The notes under the pieces were generated by a model. It did not search any database. It saw nothing but the letters and a program-made list of their open reading frames with translations, and had not been told where the DNA came from. From positions 1 through 26,474 of the forward strand of contig QXVZ01032971.1 of assembly GCA_008931825.1 (NCBI GenBank): a stretch of DNA of 26,474 nt. Reading direction: 5' to 3'. Shown piece by piece: positions 1-10,364 of this stretch. The DNA comes from Phallusia fumigata. Its lineage: Eukaryota; Chordata; Ascidiacea; Phlebobranchia; Ascidiidae. Position 1 is the stretch's first letter; every line of letters begins with the position of its first letter. The translations under genes were made by a program, and so were the position numbers.

Positions 1-282
1 GCTCATTATGTGCAGAATTCGTGTTCTTGTTAAATGATTTTTCTGTAAACCACTACATAACCAGCCAAAGCGACATTCAATACTTACATATGACCAATTT
101 ACTATGTTTTCGATCCATCTTGTGGCAACGCGAATGTCTTACATAAGCTAGAAAGTTAATGTGGCGTAGTAATAAACTTTTAGGCCATGAAACATCTTTT
201 GCGTAAACCAAACCCCTTTTCAAAGTATCTGTCATACGCCAGCTAATTTTGCTAACACAAAAACACAGAAAAGAAAACTTAC

Positions 283-594
283 AAGTTGTGGATGTCGGAA
301 ATGAACCAGCAGTTGTTTCAGCGTTAAAGTTTCCTAAAACATATCTTTTTAGTGTCTTTAGTGTCATGAAAACAAGATAATCTATGCCCTACTAAAATAT
401 TTGGCGTTCAATACCTAGCCAACAAAGTTTTTTTAATTTATTGACTTTTGGAACGGATGACATTTTGATAGCCTTTTTGCAATCAGACCTTGTGACGTCA
501 TTTTGTACTAAATAGTGCTAATAAAACCTAAATTGCACCATAATTATTGGTAACTTGCTTGTACCTGTTGTTGTAGGTGATGCAGTCGTATCGT
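283..594 (-). CDS. Thr-rich linker exons after the protease domain (594-565 and 333-283)
   Basis: Two small phase 1-1 exons follow the trypsin C-terminus. The 30-base exon adds DTTASPTTT after acceptor TTTTTTTGCAG. The 51-base exon adds [16 protein letters not shown] and ends at donor GTAAGTT. They resemble the Thr/Ser-rich linkers between CUB domains in the plus-strand gene, suggesting further modules beyond the left edge. No following exon could be assigned with confidence in 1-282. Confidence 0.62.
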
Positions 595-3500
595 CTGCAA
601 AAAAAGAATTGTCGAGGTCGTTTTTCAACTAAAATTTCGTGTAAGTATAAGTGAAAGTTTTCTATAGTTTCAATGAAGCCGTTTGGGTCAACTACACTAA
701 ATAAATTTCCACACCACAAGGTTGTAACAAAACTTCACTGCTCGTTGACAGTACACTTGGTTTTTACCTCCTATGTTGGCCGAAATCCATTGTTCAAACG
801 ACGAAACCTTTGTGTAGACTCCGAGATAATTGGGTGTCGCACATCCTTTTCCGAACGANGGCGGTCGGGATGTTCCCCTTCATATTCTGCACGAACGAAA
901 TTTTTTAGGCATGTCGCGTTATTTTGGGGGGTGCCAGGAAATATATCGTAAAATAGCACTTTCAGATTGTTGATAGTTCACTCGCGCTTCACAAGATCTG
1001 TCACTGTAACATGTATTGCACTGTAACATGTAAATCCTATCTTATTTGTCGAAAAAAAAACCGTTATGCTTACCAAGTAATCCCCAACCAACTGCAATAC
1101 ACTGCATTCCCGTGACCAACTGTAATTGTCCGAGAGAGGGTAAGCATATTGGTCTCACAGTCGTTTGAAACGATATTGGGCGAGCAAGAAAGACAATGGC
1201 TATATCGCGTCCTCTATCCAGTCTTCTGTATTTAAAATGGTTAACTTCAGAAAACGGCCTTGTGTAAAAAGAATTACTGGATCTATTGTTACCCTGTTGT
1301 GTAATTTTCATGCACCACCACAGATGCAATCTCCAATCTTTGTTCCCCAGAGTTGCCGTTGATGTTATATCTCCCGACGAAGACAACGAGGGAGGACCTT
1401 AACAAAGTAAAAACATATGTTCACTTTTCAAACGCCTTTCGGTTCAGACAATTTATACACTTATTTTGTGTCTTAACGGAAGGGATTGTGCCAATGATCT
1501 CTTAACCTGCGGAAAAAGACGGTAAGACAGTGATTTTTATCGCATATAGCATATTTGGCGAAAGTTTGGGCCAAAGTGTGTTGCGGTAAAAAGTTCGTGT
1601 TAAAAACAACTGAAAGTGTTGTGTTTTGGCTGCTTTTGCCAGTAATTTGTTGCTAGCTACACTTTTACCACCACGACCTCAAAGGTAAACGACCACTTCT
1701 CTGTTGCTCTATATATATCCGGCATTAAAAACAACTTACGGCGCGGTTTGTGGATTGTTGAAACAATGTGCTGCAGTTAATACTGTCATGTCATTGACTA
1801 TCGAACCGCCACAAAGCAGACTTCCGTCAAGTTGGCTGACCATCGCTATCCAAGGATAGGAACCGGGCACAGCCGCATTTCCGCCAACTATCCGAGGGTC
1901 CTGTAAAGGTGTCATATTTCTAAGACAATGGCAAAAGTGTTTTGATTGTTAAGATTTTGGTTCTCACCCAAGTAAACTCCGGCGCTACGTTTACTTTTCC
2001 GCACTGTTCAGGAGATGTGGCCTCGTGTACTGCATAAAAAGCACACATTTTGAAAGTGACTTAGTGCAGCTTTACAGCAGTTCATGCACAGCCCTTTTAA
2101 AACCTCTTTTACAAATAAACTGGCCNACGAAATTTTTTAGGCATGTTGCGTTATTTTGGGGGGCGCCAGGAAATATATCGTAAAAAAGTACTCTCAGACT
2201 GTTGATAGTTCACTCACGCTTCACAAGATCTGTCACTGTAACATGTATTGCGGTTGTAAAACTCATTTGCACAAAATCCTATCTTATTTTCCGGAAAAAA
2301 AACCTTGATGCTTACCAAGTAATCCCCAACCAACTGCAATACACTGCATTCCCGTGACCAACTGTAATTGTCCGAGAAAGGGTAAGCATATTGGTCTCAC
2401 AGTCGTTTGAAACGATATTGGACGAGCAAGAAAGACAATGGCTATATCGCTTCCTCTATCCAGTCTTCTGCATTTAAAAAGGTTAACTTCAGAAAACCGC
2501 GAGGGTGGACCTTCACAAAGTCAAAAACTCTGTTCACTTTTTAAACGCCTTTCGGTACAGACAGTTTATACACTTATTTTGTGTCTATAACGGAAGGGAT
2601 TGCGTCAATGATCTCTTAACCTGCGGAAGAAGACGGTAAGACAGTGATTTTTATCGCATATAGCATATTTGGCGAAAGTTTGGACGTTAGTGTGTTGCGG
2701 TAAAAAGTTCGTATTTAAAAACAACTGGTTTTGTTTTGGCTGCTTTTGCCAGTAATTTGTTGCTAGCTACACTTTTACCACCACGACCTCAAGGTAAACG
2801 ACCACTTCTCTATCGCTCTACCTATATCCGGCATTAAAAACAACTTACGGCGCGGTTTGTGGATTGTTGAAACAATGTGCTGCAGTTAATACTGTAATGT
2901 CATTGACTATCGAACCGCCACACAGAAGACTTCCGTCAAGGTGGCTGACCATCGCCATCCAGGGATAGGAACCGGGCACAGCCGCATTGCCTCCAACTAT
3001 CCGAGGGTCCTGTGAAGATGTCATATTTCTAAGACAATAGCAAAAGTGTTTCGATTGTTAAGATTTTAATTCTCACCCAAGTAAACTCCGGCGCTACGTT
3101 TACTTTTCCGCATTGTTCAGGAGATGTGGCCTCGTGTACTGCATGAAAAGCACACATTTTGAAAGTGACTTATAGTGCAGCTTTACAGCAGTTCATGCAC
3201 AGCACTTTTAAAACCTCTTTTACAAATAAACTGGCCGAAGGGATTGTAAAGGAAACGCCGTTAAAAAAAGGTGGACCCATTTTGAGTACAGTTTTAAGCA
3301 ATTATTTAAAACGAAACCACCGTTCTAACAAATCTACAGCAATCACTCTAGAACAATTTTGCTACGCTAACTTTGAGGTGTTACACGCTGTAAACCTAGT
3401 GTAGATACCAATTGTCCGCTACATGCATGAGTATTTATTTTAAGTAATCAAACAGCACCAGCAAGTTACAGACCAAACATAACAGTTTAACAAGGTTCTA

Positions 3501-5477
3501 TGTCTTATTTCAAACCGCATTCTATTTCGTCTTCGCCTTCAGAACAATCTTTGGTTCCGTCGCATCGGCGTTCCACAGCAACGCATTCTCCATCCCAGCA
3601 CGTGTATTGGTTGGCCAAGCATCTTGCTATATAAGTTTTACAGACAACAAAATAAGGTTCATTCCAAGAAGGCTTTAGATGTAATGTTAATAAGGTTTTT
3701 AGGCATTAAGGCCAATTAATAAGTGAAGTAACCAAACGTGTCACATATTTAATTCCACAACAATGGTTTTAAATGCACGAATGAGTAACGGCGTAAACCT
3801 GTGTACAAAAAAGTGCTATAGCTCAGCGTTAGACTGACAAAATCTATGTCAATGATTAGTTAAGTTTTCACCTATGCTGGTCCATGACAGATAAAACCCT
3901 TTAAACGACACTGACTGATCAGAGTGAAACACAACGCGTACGGTGTTGCTGGATGCTACGAAGTTTTATGGTAACCTTCCCCCGCAGAATCGTTTCCCTG
4001 TAAACTGTGACAACAGCACTCAACTTTTTTCAACTGTATCGTATTGTTTGTAACCCCAACGTGAGGCCGCACAAAAAAGAAGGTAGTTTGATGTTTAAGT
4101 GATGTTTAGTACGATTTAAATCATGTTTATTTTTTAAGAATGAAACATTTTTATCTTCAATTCGATTTCTTTTGACTGTCGTTTTTGCTGTTTTTACGTA
4201 ACGATGCCATACAAAATATATAACTCTTACATGCTTTTATAACGTTCAAATAGTATCTATACTTTTGGTTTTGACAGTCAGAGCAAAGCGGTTACGAAAG
4301 TGGCTTACGCGTTCTTCTCCATTGTAAACTTCAAGATAGTCGTTTGTACACAAGGTAATATCTTCAAGAAATATTTGATGAAATGTGATCTCTATTGCCT
4401 GTGTAGAAATGCACAATACTTAATTGAAAGAATGACAACGGGACAACGCCTATTAGAGAAAGATGGAAAGTGGAAGACACAAAGGGGAAGACCAAATTCG
4501 GGCCGATTTTGTGCACATAAAATCTTAGGTGGCATTGTGAACATTCTGAGTTGAAGGGTATTACTGTACAGTGTCCTTGGTAAAATATTTTGTTCGGGGT
4601 TGATTTCTTACAAAAGACCAACATTTGTTAAGCCAAGGAACACTCTATCAGGTCAGGTAATATAGTCTACCTTATCTTATTATTGCAGTGGCAACTAATA
4701 ACTAAAAATGCACCGAAATAGCATGGTAGCTGCGTTTCAAATCTAATTTACTTGATCAAGCGGTCGCTCCACTATCCATTCGCAATCCAAGTTGTCCGTG
4801 TATTTTTCCGGATAACCAGGTGACGTAATATTGCCGGACGACGAATTTAAATATTGGTTCATGCAATCTAGCAATCAATAAAAACCTAGGTTAGAAATGT
4901 TAAAACGCTGTAAAGTCGGGTATATTTAGAACTCATACTGGCCCAAATGGTTCTTAAAAGCGATATGCTTTATTCAGCAAACGTTTCGGCCAGCATCAGC
5001 TATAGCGATAGCTTTATCCATTAAATGTAACCTATGCCATATCAGACACACTGGTATTTATTCAGACACACGCAACACGTTTTGAAAAACTATTTGGGGC
5101 AGTATTTTTTTGATTAGAATAAAAATGTTTAAAACATCCAAATTTTGACACTGTTTACTGCTAAAGTATGGTGCTTTATCTGCCAATCTTGGACCATCAA
5201 CACATTTTGGCATGCATTATACGGCATGAGGAAATGTTCGCTATAAAAATTGATTGTTGTAATTAGTTGATCTATTTATTCCTTGATATAAATGACGTGG
5301 ACCACTTTGTTCCTTAAACGAAATAACATATAAGTTGTTCATCCATTTATTTTATTGAGTTGTTAACTAACCTTCGATAAAAGTTGTCGTTTCTGGTTGA
5401 TTAGTCTGAGCCAACACAGCGTCCGAGAACGTAAGCAAAAGTGTAGCGAACAATGGCTTTAATCGAACGTAACGCAT
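283..5477 (-). CDS. CUB-LDLa-trypsin mosaic secreted serine protease (partial, interrupted by assembly joins)
   Basis: Hand-assembled minus-strand gene. Exons in transcription order: 5477-5372 (signal peptide), 4867-4752, 4398-4309 and 4004-3872 (CUB), 3626-3516 (LDLa), 3138-3077 (activation segment), 3009-2849 (His exon), 2467-2316 (Asp exon), then after the N at 2126 a second version 2029-1968, 1900-1740, 1397-1293, 1225-1074, 886-860, and after the N at 859 the exons 858-768, 594-565, 333-283. All junctions are GT-AG and the codon phases agree throughout. The domain order predicts a secreted zymogen cleaved at DPR|IVGG. A propeptide Cys (EQCG) and the catalytic-chain Cys in RPICLP would keep both chains disulfide-linked, as known for two-chain S1 proteases. 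Oddities: an in-frame TAA in the third CUB exon, a duplicated trypsin part, and no visible catalytic serine because of the gap. No stop codon was found, so the gene probably continues past the left edge. The family is certain; exact orthology is not. Confidence 0.85.
768..858 (-). CDS. Trypsin domain C-terminal exon (partial)
   Basis: The minus-strand frame reads [18 protein letters not shown] followed by [12 protein letters not shown], the standard end of an S1 protease: the last Cys, then GVYTKV, then the C-terminal amphipathic helix with Trp. The donor GTAAAAA lies at 767, in phase 1. The 5' side of the exon is lost at the N at 859. The missing stretch is where the GDSGGP serine motif and the specificity-pocket residue must lie, so substrate preference cannot be read from this window. 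Confidence 0.85.
859..859. other. Single-N contig join inside the protease serine exon
   Basis: The N separates the start of one trypsin exon (YEGEHPDR) from the end of the domain (SFGKGC). About 60-70 residues expected between them, and any intron there, are absent. The N stands for a gap, not one unknown base. Confidence 0.85.
860..2029 (-). CDS. Trypsin domain exons, left-hand version (2029-1968, 1900-1740, 1397-1293, 1225-1074, 886-860)
   Basis: This is the fuller version of the same domain. The activation exon, the His exon (DPRIVGG to TAAHC) and the Asp exon ([13 protein letters not shown]) match the right-hand version with scattered substitutions. It keeps the 105-base exon with [26 protein letters not shown], the stretch before the Asp loop. 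A further partial exon at 886-860 begins YEGEHPDR after acceptor TTCGTGCAG, the expected continuation after GWGLL, and is cut by the N at 859. The segment 895-2125 parallels 2127-3236 nearly base for base, so it is probably the other haplotype rather than a second gene. Confidence 0.82.
2126..2126. other. Single-N contig join between two versions of the trypsin exons
   Basis: The sequence left of the N ends at a point equivalent to 3236, and the sequence right of it begins at a point equivalent to 895, as expected for unmerged overlapping contig ends. Confidence 0.9.
2316..3138 (-). CDS. Trypsin domain exons, right-hand version (3138-3077, 3009-2849, 2467-2316)
   Basis: The 62-base activation exon has [19 protein letters not shown]. 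The 161-base exon carries DPRIVGG, the SYPWIAMV strand, LCGGS and TAAHC with the catalytic histidine. The 152-base exon carries [14 protein letters not shown] with the catalytic aspartate, RPICLP and CIAVGWG. The 105-base exon seen between these in the left-hand version is absent: about 130 bases, covering it and intron edges, are missing around 2498-2501. Because that exon is phase 2-2, the remaining exons still join in frame with a loss of 35 residues. The sequence is cut by the N at 2126 before the rest of the domain. Confidence 0.8.
3516..3626 (-). CDS. Protease LDL receptor class A module exon
   Basis: This 37-residue exon carries the complete LDLa cysteine pattern: [14 protein letters not shown], then [18 protein letters not shown]. 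The acidic DG..DC..G.DE residues that ligate calcium in this family are present. The acceptor is TATATAG and the donor GTTTGA; both borders are phase 1. The exon lies between the CUB domain and the activation segment. LDLa modules in this position are common in mosaic S1 proteases, where they mediate protein or lipid contacts. Confidence 0.9.
3872..4867 (-). CDS. Protease CUB domain, three exons (4867-4752, 4398-4309, 4004-3872)
   Basis: The first exon shows the CUB start, a Cys followed by [18 protein letters not shown] and then LDCEWIV. The second has [10 protein letters not shown] and [11 protein letters not shown]. The third has [20 protein letters not shown] and GFYLSW. The four expected CUB cysteines are present. 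Internal introns are phase 0 and outer ones phase 1, the same pattern as in the plus-strand gene. In the third exon, codon 13 is TAA at 3968-3966, immediately after GGRLP, while the CUB frame continues cleanly behind it. Taken literally, this stops the protein after about 116 residues. A base error or a nonsense allele is more likely than a wrong exon model, since both flanks align to the family. Confidence 0.85.
5372..5477 (-). CDS. Protease exon 1: start codon and signal peptide
   Basis: The ATG lies at 5477-5475. It encodes 35 residues beginning [17 protein letters not shown], a basic start followed by a hydrophobic core, then an AVLAQ-type cleavage region and a Thr-containing mature start (PETTTFIE). 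The donor GTTAGT follows at 5371. The exon ends in phase 1, and its last G joins AT of the next exon to give Asp just before the first CUB cysteine. The start was chosen because it is the ATG that begins the only signal-peptide-like sequence spliceable in frame to the CUB exon. Confidence 0.82.
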
Positions 5478-5952
5478 TGTTCTATGAAATGATCAGAATT
5501 GTTTCGGTGCCACTGGTAATAATCCCTCCAATGATCGTTCGGTAGTTCCAGTGTCGTCAACGAAATATCACACATTTGCTAAGGTTCTGTTGTGTTGCTT
5601 ATCGCTGTCCCACACTGTGTACAGAAAAGCTGATGACATCGCTTCAAGTCAAACTGCACATAATTCTATATTTGTGCATTAAGCTGACAAAATACCACTT
5701 AGAAAACTTGGTCATAATGGTTATCTGCGTCGTATATTACATATTACATCAAATTTAAACTGCTATAGACTGTAACTTAAAATCTTTAATAATTAGCTGA
5801 TTTCTGCAAAAGTAGATATGGCAACTACGCGGTGTTTCGCAACTGTAAACCTAATTAGAAATCCCCTTGCCATTTTTTTTTCAGTCCTTTTGTACATAAA
5901 GCAACAGCGCCTGTGCTGTTTGACACGGTTGACTGGAAACCGTAAGACATTT

Positions 5953-5960
5953 TGACGTCA
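5953..5960. promoter_or_regulatory. CRE-like palindrome TGACGTCA
   Basis: An exact 8-base consensus site for CREB/ATF proteins, about 0.48 kb upstream of the protease start codon, next to the GC-richer patch. A single 8-base match can occur by chance in 26 kb, so its role is only suggested by position. Confidence 0.25.
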
Positions 5961-6313
5961 TAACCCTTCTACACCGTTAGTCTTCAGCCATGCGTGACAG
6001 CCCCCGGCGGAGTCCCAGAGTCGCCAGATCAATTCTCCTTACTGCAACGTCGGGGAAAACAGACCTGTCACATGAACCTATAGGCGAAAAACACTTTGAA
6101 TTTCCAGCTTGAATTTCCTGAACATAATCGCCAATTTATGAAAAAGTAGAGGGCTATTTGTTTTTTGAATTGTTTAATGTATGTTTATAATCGGCCGGCC
6201 AAAAAATATCCACAAGAATTTGTCAGGGGTGAGATACCTTTTGTGATTCATTTACTTTTCTTCCTTTTTTTAGATGCGCCATTGAAACTTGTATCTTTGT
6301 ACTTCTTCTAAAG

Positions 6314-6781
6314 CAGTGTTCGGCAAACTTTTATTACGAAGGCCCAAACTCTCCATTTAGTCATGGCAGGAGGCCCACACAGCGTCAAACATTCCGCACC
6401 AGCCAAAATGTGCATACAAATTTGTTTGAAATATCTCTCAGCAATAACAAATTTTTTGCGTATAAAACCACATTTCTCTTTGTATTTAATCACATTACTT
6501 TCCATTTATGCGTTCCTGACTTTGTCTGTTCCATCGCAATGCGTTTTACATGTCAGTTACTTGTGATGTCAACAAATTAATGTCTGTTTCATCACACGGC
6601 ATTGTTACATAACAATTATTTGCCAAGACAGATATTCAACGTTCACATGTGGTGCAATTGTCTGCTCCATGTTTTAATCCCCGCCACCCCGTCAAGGTCC
6701 AGCTCACATATACCACGCAGCCCACTAAAATGTACTAGACGTTCCACAGTGGGACCGCGGCACACACTTTGCCGTCCACTG
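6314..6781. mobile_element. hAT-like nonautonomous element
   Basis: The left end CAGTGTTCGGCAAACT and the reverse complement of the right end CAGTGGACGGCAAAGT form imperfect terminal inverted repeats starting with CAGTG, typical of hAT transposons. The interior near the right end has a CCGCGG...CCCAC stretch often seen in such elements. The flanking 8-mers TTCTAAAG and GTTTAAAA match at only 5 of 8, so the target duplication is eroded or absent. No transposase frame is visible; it is an old, short, nonautonomous copy. Confidence 0.55.
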
Positions 6782-8512
6782 GTTTAAAATATCGTAAAAA
6801 TGGACACATTTTACGGGACATACAATAATTTGGTATCTATTCGTTGTGTAAATTGGTGTTTTCTTAATGTGAATAACGATCGGTACTTACTTTCCCCCAG
6901 TGAGAGTTTAATCACCACAATGTAAACATGTCAACTTCAACACCCGATGGAATCGAGAAGAACATATCTTAACAATGCATCGACTGGTCGGTGAATAAGT
7001 CACATTCACAACAACAAACATTGGGCCAGCAACAAAAAGGTTTACTGTTTTTGTTCTGGGTTGTGCAGCCTGTTCTCAGATGACAGTCGTACGAGGCAGC
7101 AAGTAATAAACAATCAACCAGTTTAAAGGATGTTTTTTCGCCTTTCTAGGATATTGTTGAAAAATGTAATCAGACGCATTGTACAAAATCAGACGTGATC
7201 GCCCAGTTCAGAAAAGACGATCGAGCGTTAGTCCGCAATCGACGTGTCGGCCACACCTGGTGTACCGTATCTCTCGTTGCAAAAAGTCTTAAGAAAATAA
7301 CTGAGAACTTGGTAATTGTTTGTCAATGTCCTACGATTCTTGTTTACGCGGAGCAACAAACCACGTTGGGAATAAATCTTATAGAGTCTTGCGAGCAATA
7401 CGACAAAACTTTGTCACAAAACCGGACTGTATCATATGCGTGGTAGTGTTGCAACTTGATTGTCTTTGTTCACTCTTGTCACGTCTCGGATTTCCATCGG
7501 AAACTGTGGTTATTTCAAAGAGCACGAACTGGTCGTTGGAAAACGTGTCGAATGTTCATATCTGTGAAGCAGTTATTTTCAAGCAGTATGTGCAAAACGT
7601 AAACAGTTTCAGTACTGTGTTAATAGTTGGCATGTATAGCCAAATCAGCAAAAGATTTTTCCAATGAGGAAATTGCTAGAATTTTGACTTGTGTATACTT
7701 AGCCTAAAGTGTTAGGAGACAATTAGTTTGCTTCTAAATTTAGAATGTCAGAGTTGCGAAACACAGTGGCTTAGTATTTTTATCGTTTTAAGTTTCAAAG
7801 CTTATTATTTTAAAGTTTTGTGTTTTTGGAGTTTTTTGAAGTAAAGTGCTTTTTACATTTTAATAACCTTATACATTATTTTCCTTTTAATTACACCCAG
7901 CTATTAGTATGCACATAATCGACCATCCGTGTGACAAGGGTAGGACTACATGTTGTTCGTAACAACAAATACAGTTTTTACCAACATCCCAACCCGTATC
8001 AACTATTGTTGACCTACTACCTAACCCACAATCAGCTTGATCGAAAAGGCGAACAATGTCACCATAACATACTTGTCACGGTTTGAAACCATAGGAGGCT
8101 GTTGAAAGGAGAGCCGTTGTTTTTTCCGCAATTGTATTGGCCAAATCAAATAACCCGTACATGTTTTGATGAGACTTTTGATGAAGCCAGTGTTTTAAAC
8201 ACGCTTTTGTAGTTAAGGTAACTGAAAGTGTGGTCGCTTTTGAAAACCGACTTTAAAAACACTTAATTATTACCAAGCCTTGTGCTAAGGTTTAGAAAGA
8301 AAACGAGTTGGTTTTACCACATGAATTTGTGATGTCTTGAAATGTTTTAATCTCTGCAAAAATAGTATGACTGCTTTTGTGTGATGAGGCAAGACATTTG
8401 GGACAGTAAGCAAACTTATCGACAAACTGCAACGTTATTAGACACGCAAGTTGTCAATTTTTGACAAAAGTTTTTTCAATTTCGACTGAATTTGTTTACA
8501 ACTGACCTGAAA

Positions 8513-8535
8513 CTTAGCACACATTGTGTGCTAAG
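8513..8535. repeat. Perfect 11-base inverted repeat
   Basis: Arms CTTAGCACACA and TGTGTGCTAAG are separated by a single T. It could extrude as a hairpin or be a dimeric protein-binding site. Nothing nearby identifies its function. Confidence 0.6.
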
Positions 8536-8959
8536 AATAATCAACTGATCCCTAAACTTTTTTTAAACGCCGCCAACACAAAATACTGCAGGATAAGCAG
8601 TTTCCGGAGCGTCATTACAACTTAATGTAACGTCAGTGAGTAAGTTAACCAGAACTGTATTATGCGGTCTTTGTTGGAGTTTAAAACTCTATTGTGCAAT
8701 ATTATACTTGGTTTTATTTCGTTCAAAAGCACAGCGTTGCGTTTTGCCCTCCAGTGTAGGGCCAGTGTCTGTTTTATTCACTTGTTTGATTTTTGACACG
8801 CCCTGTATGCCACAACGCGCATGAGAAATAGGCCAATATGTTCCATTTGGGTCGGATTACTTATGTTGTGGCTCGGTGTTCGGTTGGACATCGGGTACTA
8901 TTACTTCACTCATTTTAGACGCAGCAACTCATTATTTGCCACATATTTTATTCCCAACG

Positions 8960-9042
8960 TTGAATGTTACCGAGTTTGACCTTTAGAAGCGTTTAAATGA
9001 GTGCTTGAATGTTACCGAGTTTGACCTTTAGAAGCGTTTAAA
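8960..9042. repeat. Tandem duplication, two copies with 45-base period
   Basis: A 38-base segment at 8960-8997 is repeated identically at 9005-9042, with 7 bases between. It looks like a recent local duplication in the intergenic region. Confidence 0.9.
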
Positions 9043-10252
9043 AGCACCAATTGCTGGTTACTGGATCGTCTCAAATCATCCCCTACGCGTATTGTTGATA
9101 TTTATTGCTGCTTCCGCAGTGTTCCGGAAACAGTACGTCATAATGAAAGTTTACATATTAAGTGTTTACAAAAATCAGTGAACGTCCTGTAAGTCGATGC
9201 ACTGTACCGTGTTATCACACCTTGCTGTGCGTTTCACCGAAAACTGAATTTAGTGGTGGGTATTGTTTCAAAGTGACGACATATTTACACAAACAACATT
9301 TTGTAGGCATTGCTGTTTAAGTAGTTCCATTCCTATCAACTATCGTTTGTTGGCACGTAATACCAACAACATTGCGAAAGGCAAGTACGTCGAATACATT
9401 CAAATCAGTGTGCAAAGTTTGTACATGTACATATGAAACAGAATAACAGTATACTTGATCAAATACCCTAAAACGTGGGAGAGCCATTCCTTGAATTAAT
9501 TGGACATAAAAAGCTGGAACATATGGTCCTTTTGCGACCTTTTGTTATATGTTTGCCCGGAAATATGATTTCCGTACATTTTTATGTGCTTATAGAACCT
9601 CGATAACGCCACATATTTGCACTGGTTTGTGATACCAAACAATAAAAAATGTTCGTGCTTTATCCAACCCGAGAAAAATTCCGAAGTAAGAGCGCTAATA
9701 ACTGGTTATTGTCCGCTTTCCACAAAGCCACATTTAGCCCTTTCAAGCGCAAGTAAGCCTCACAGCAGGCTGCGGATATAAGATTATGACGACACCTTCA
9801 GCGGGCATGTTGTATTCCTGTGAAATCTAAATCAGATATCGACTTTCTTCTCGGAAACCTATCTTTCCGTTGCTTTATTGGTTAATGACAAGCTACTGTC
9901 CGGAGTGAAAATGAGTAAATTGAATGATCATCGACAATTTGTAGTCGCTTGTTTAATGGCAGGCTCAGCTGATGGTGTGCGCATCGACCGTAACAGTGCC
10001 AGATATACTCATGTGGAGGAATGTTGTTGGTGATATATATTTATGTAATGCTAATTTGTACGTACCTACGATCCAAAACAGTACACTGACAACGCTTGTA
10101 TTGTTGCCTGTCAGTTTAGCAGTAACACTAGCACATTTTCATTTTTTCAAAATCCCTTACAAAATGTCCAGTTTGTCCATGGCTTAGCAAAAATGCAGTC
10201 ATTAACCATACATTTTTTATTTTACGCCCGTAGTAGAACTGTCTAGTTACAC

Positions 10253-10364
10253 ATGAGCGCCGTGGCGATGCAGTTGCTGCACATTTCTTGTCTGGTATGC
10301 TTTTTGCTTGGAAGTAGAATTACGCAAGCGGAGACCAACAGTAGCAATGAATCAGCGGCGCGAG
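10253..10364 (+). CDS. Multi-CUB exon 1: start codon and signal peptide
   Basis: It encodes MSAVAMQLLHISCLVCFLLG, then SRITQAETNSSNESAAR: a hydrophobic signal sequence with a likely cleavage after TQA, followed by an Asn/Ser-rich start containing N-glycosylation sequons. The donor is GTAAGA, in phase 1. A second in-frame ATG five codons downstream would also leave a signal peptide. The upstream TTTTATTTTACGCCCGTAG could serve as a spliced-leader acceptor, since ascidians trans-splice many mRNAs, but this is not testable here. Confidence 0.82.

Larger units (their letters stand above)
895..3236. repeat. Direct duplication of about 1.1-1.2 kb across a single N (probable unmerged haplotypes)
   Basis: 895-2125 and 2127-3236 are collinear and differ by scattered substitutions and small indels. 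One larger difference is about 130 bases present in the left copy (roughly 1255-1386) and absent from the right. The left copy ends exactly at the N with the bases that continue into unique sequence after 3236, and the right copy starts exactly at the N. This geometry fits two overlapping contig ends carrying different alleles better than a true tandem duplication. Confidence 0.85.
5478..10252. other. Intergenic region between two divergent CUB genes
   Basis: About 4.8 kb separates the start codons of the minus-strand protease and the plus-strand multi-CUB gene. I found no exon-like open frame with domain homology or coherent splice sites. It contains a more GC-rich patch (about 5985-6060), a hAT-like element (6314-6781), an inverted repeat (8513-8535) and a 45-base-period duplication (8960-9042). 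Promoters of both genes should lie here, but no convincing TATA box was identified. Small noncoding genes cannot be excluded. Confidence 0.6.

Noticed and set aside
895..3236. A true tandem duplication creating two trypsin genes
   Set aside because: The copies meet exactly at a single N and share outer ends in the way unmerged contigs would; other Ns in the window show the same artefact.
7195..7667. Two overlapping plus-strand open frames of 83 and 115 codons in the intergenic region
   Set aside because: No signal peptide, domain motif or convincing splice sites; composition is like the surrounding noncoding DNA.
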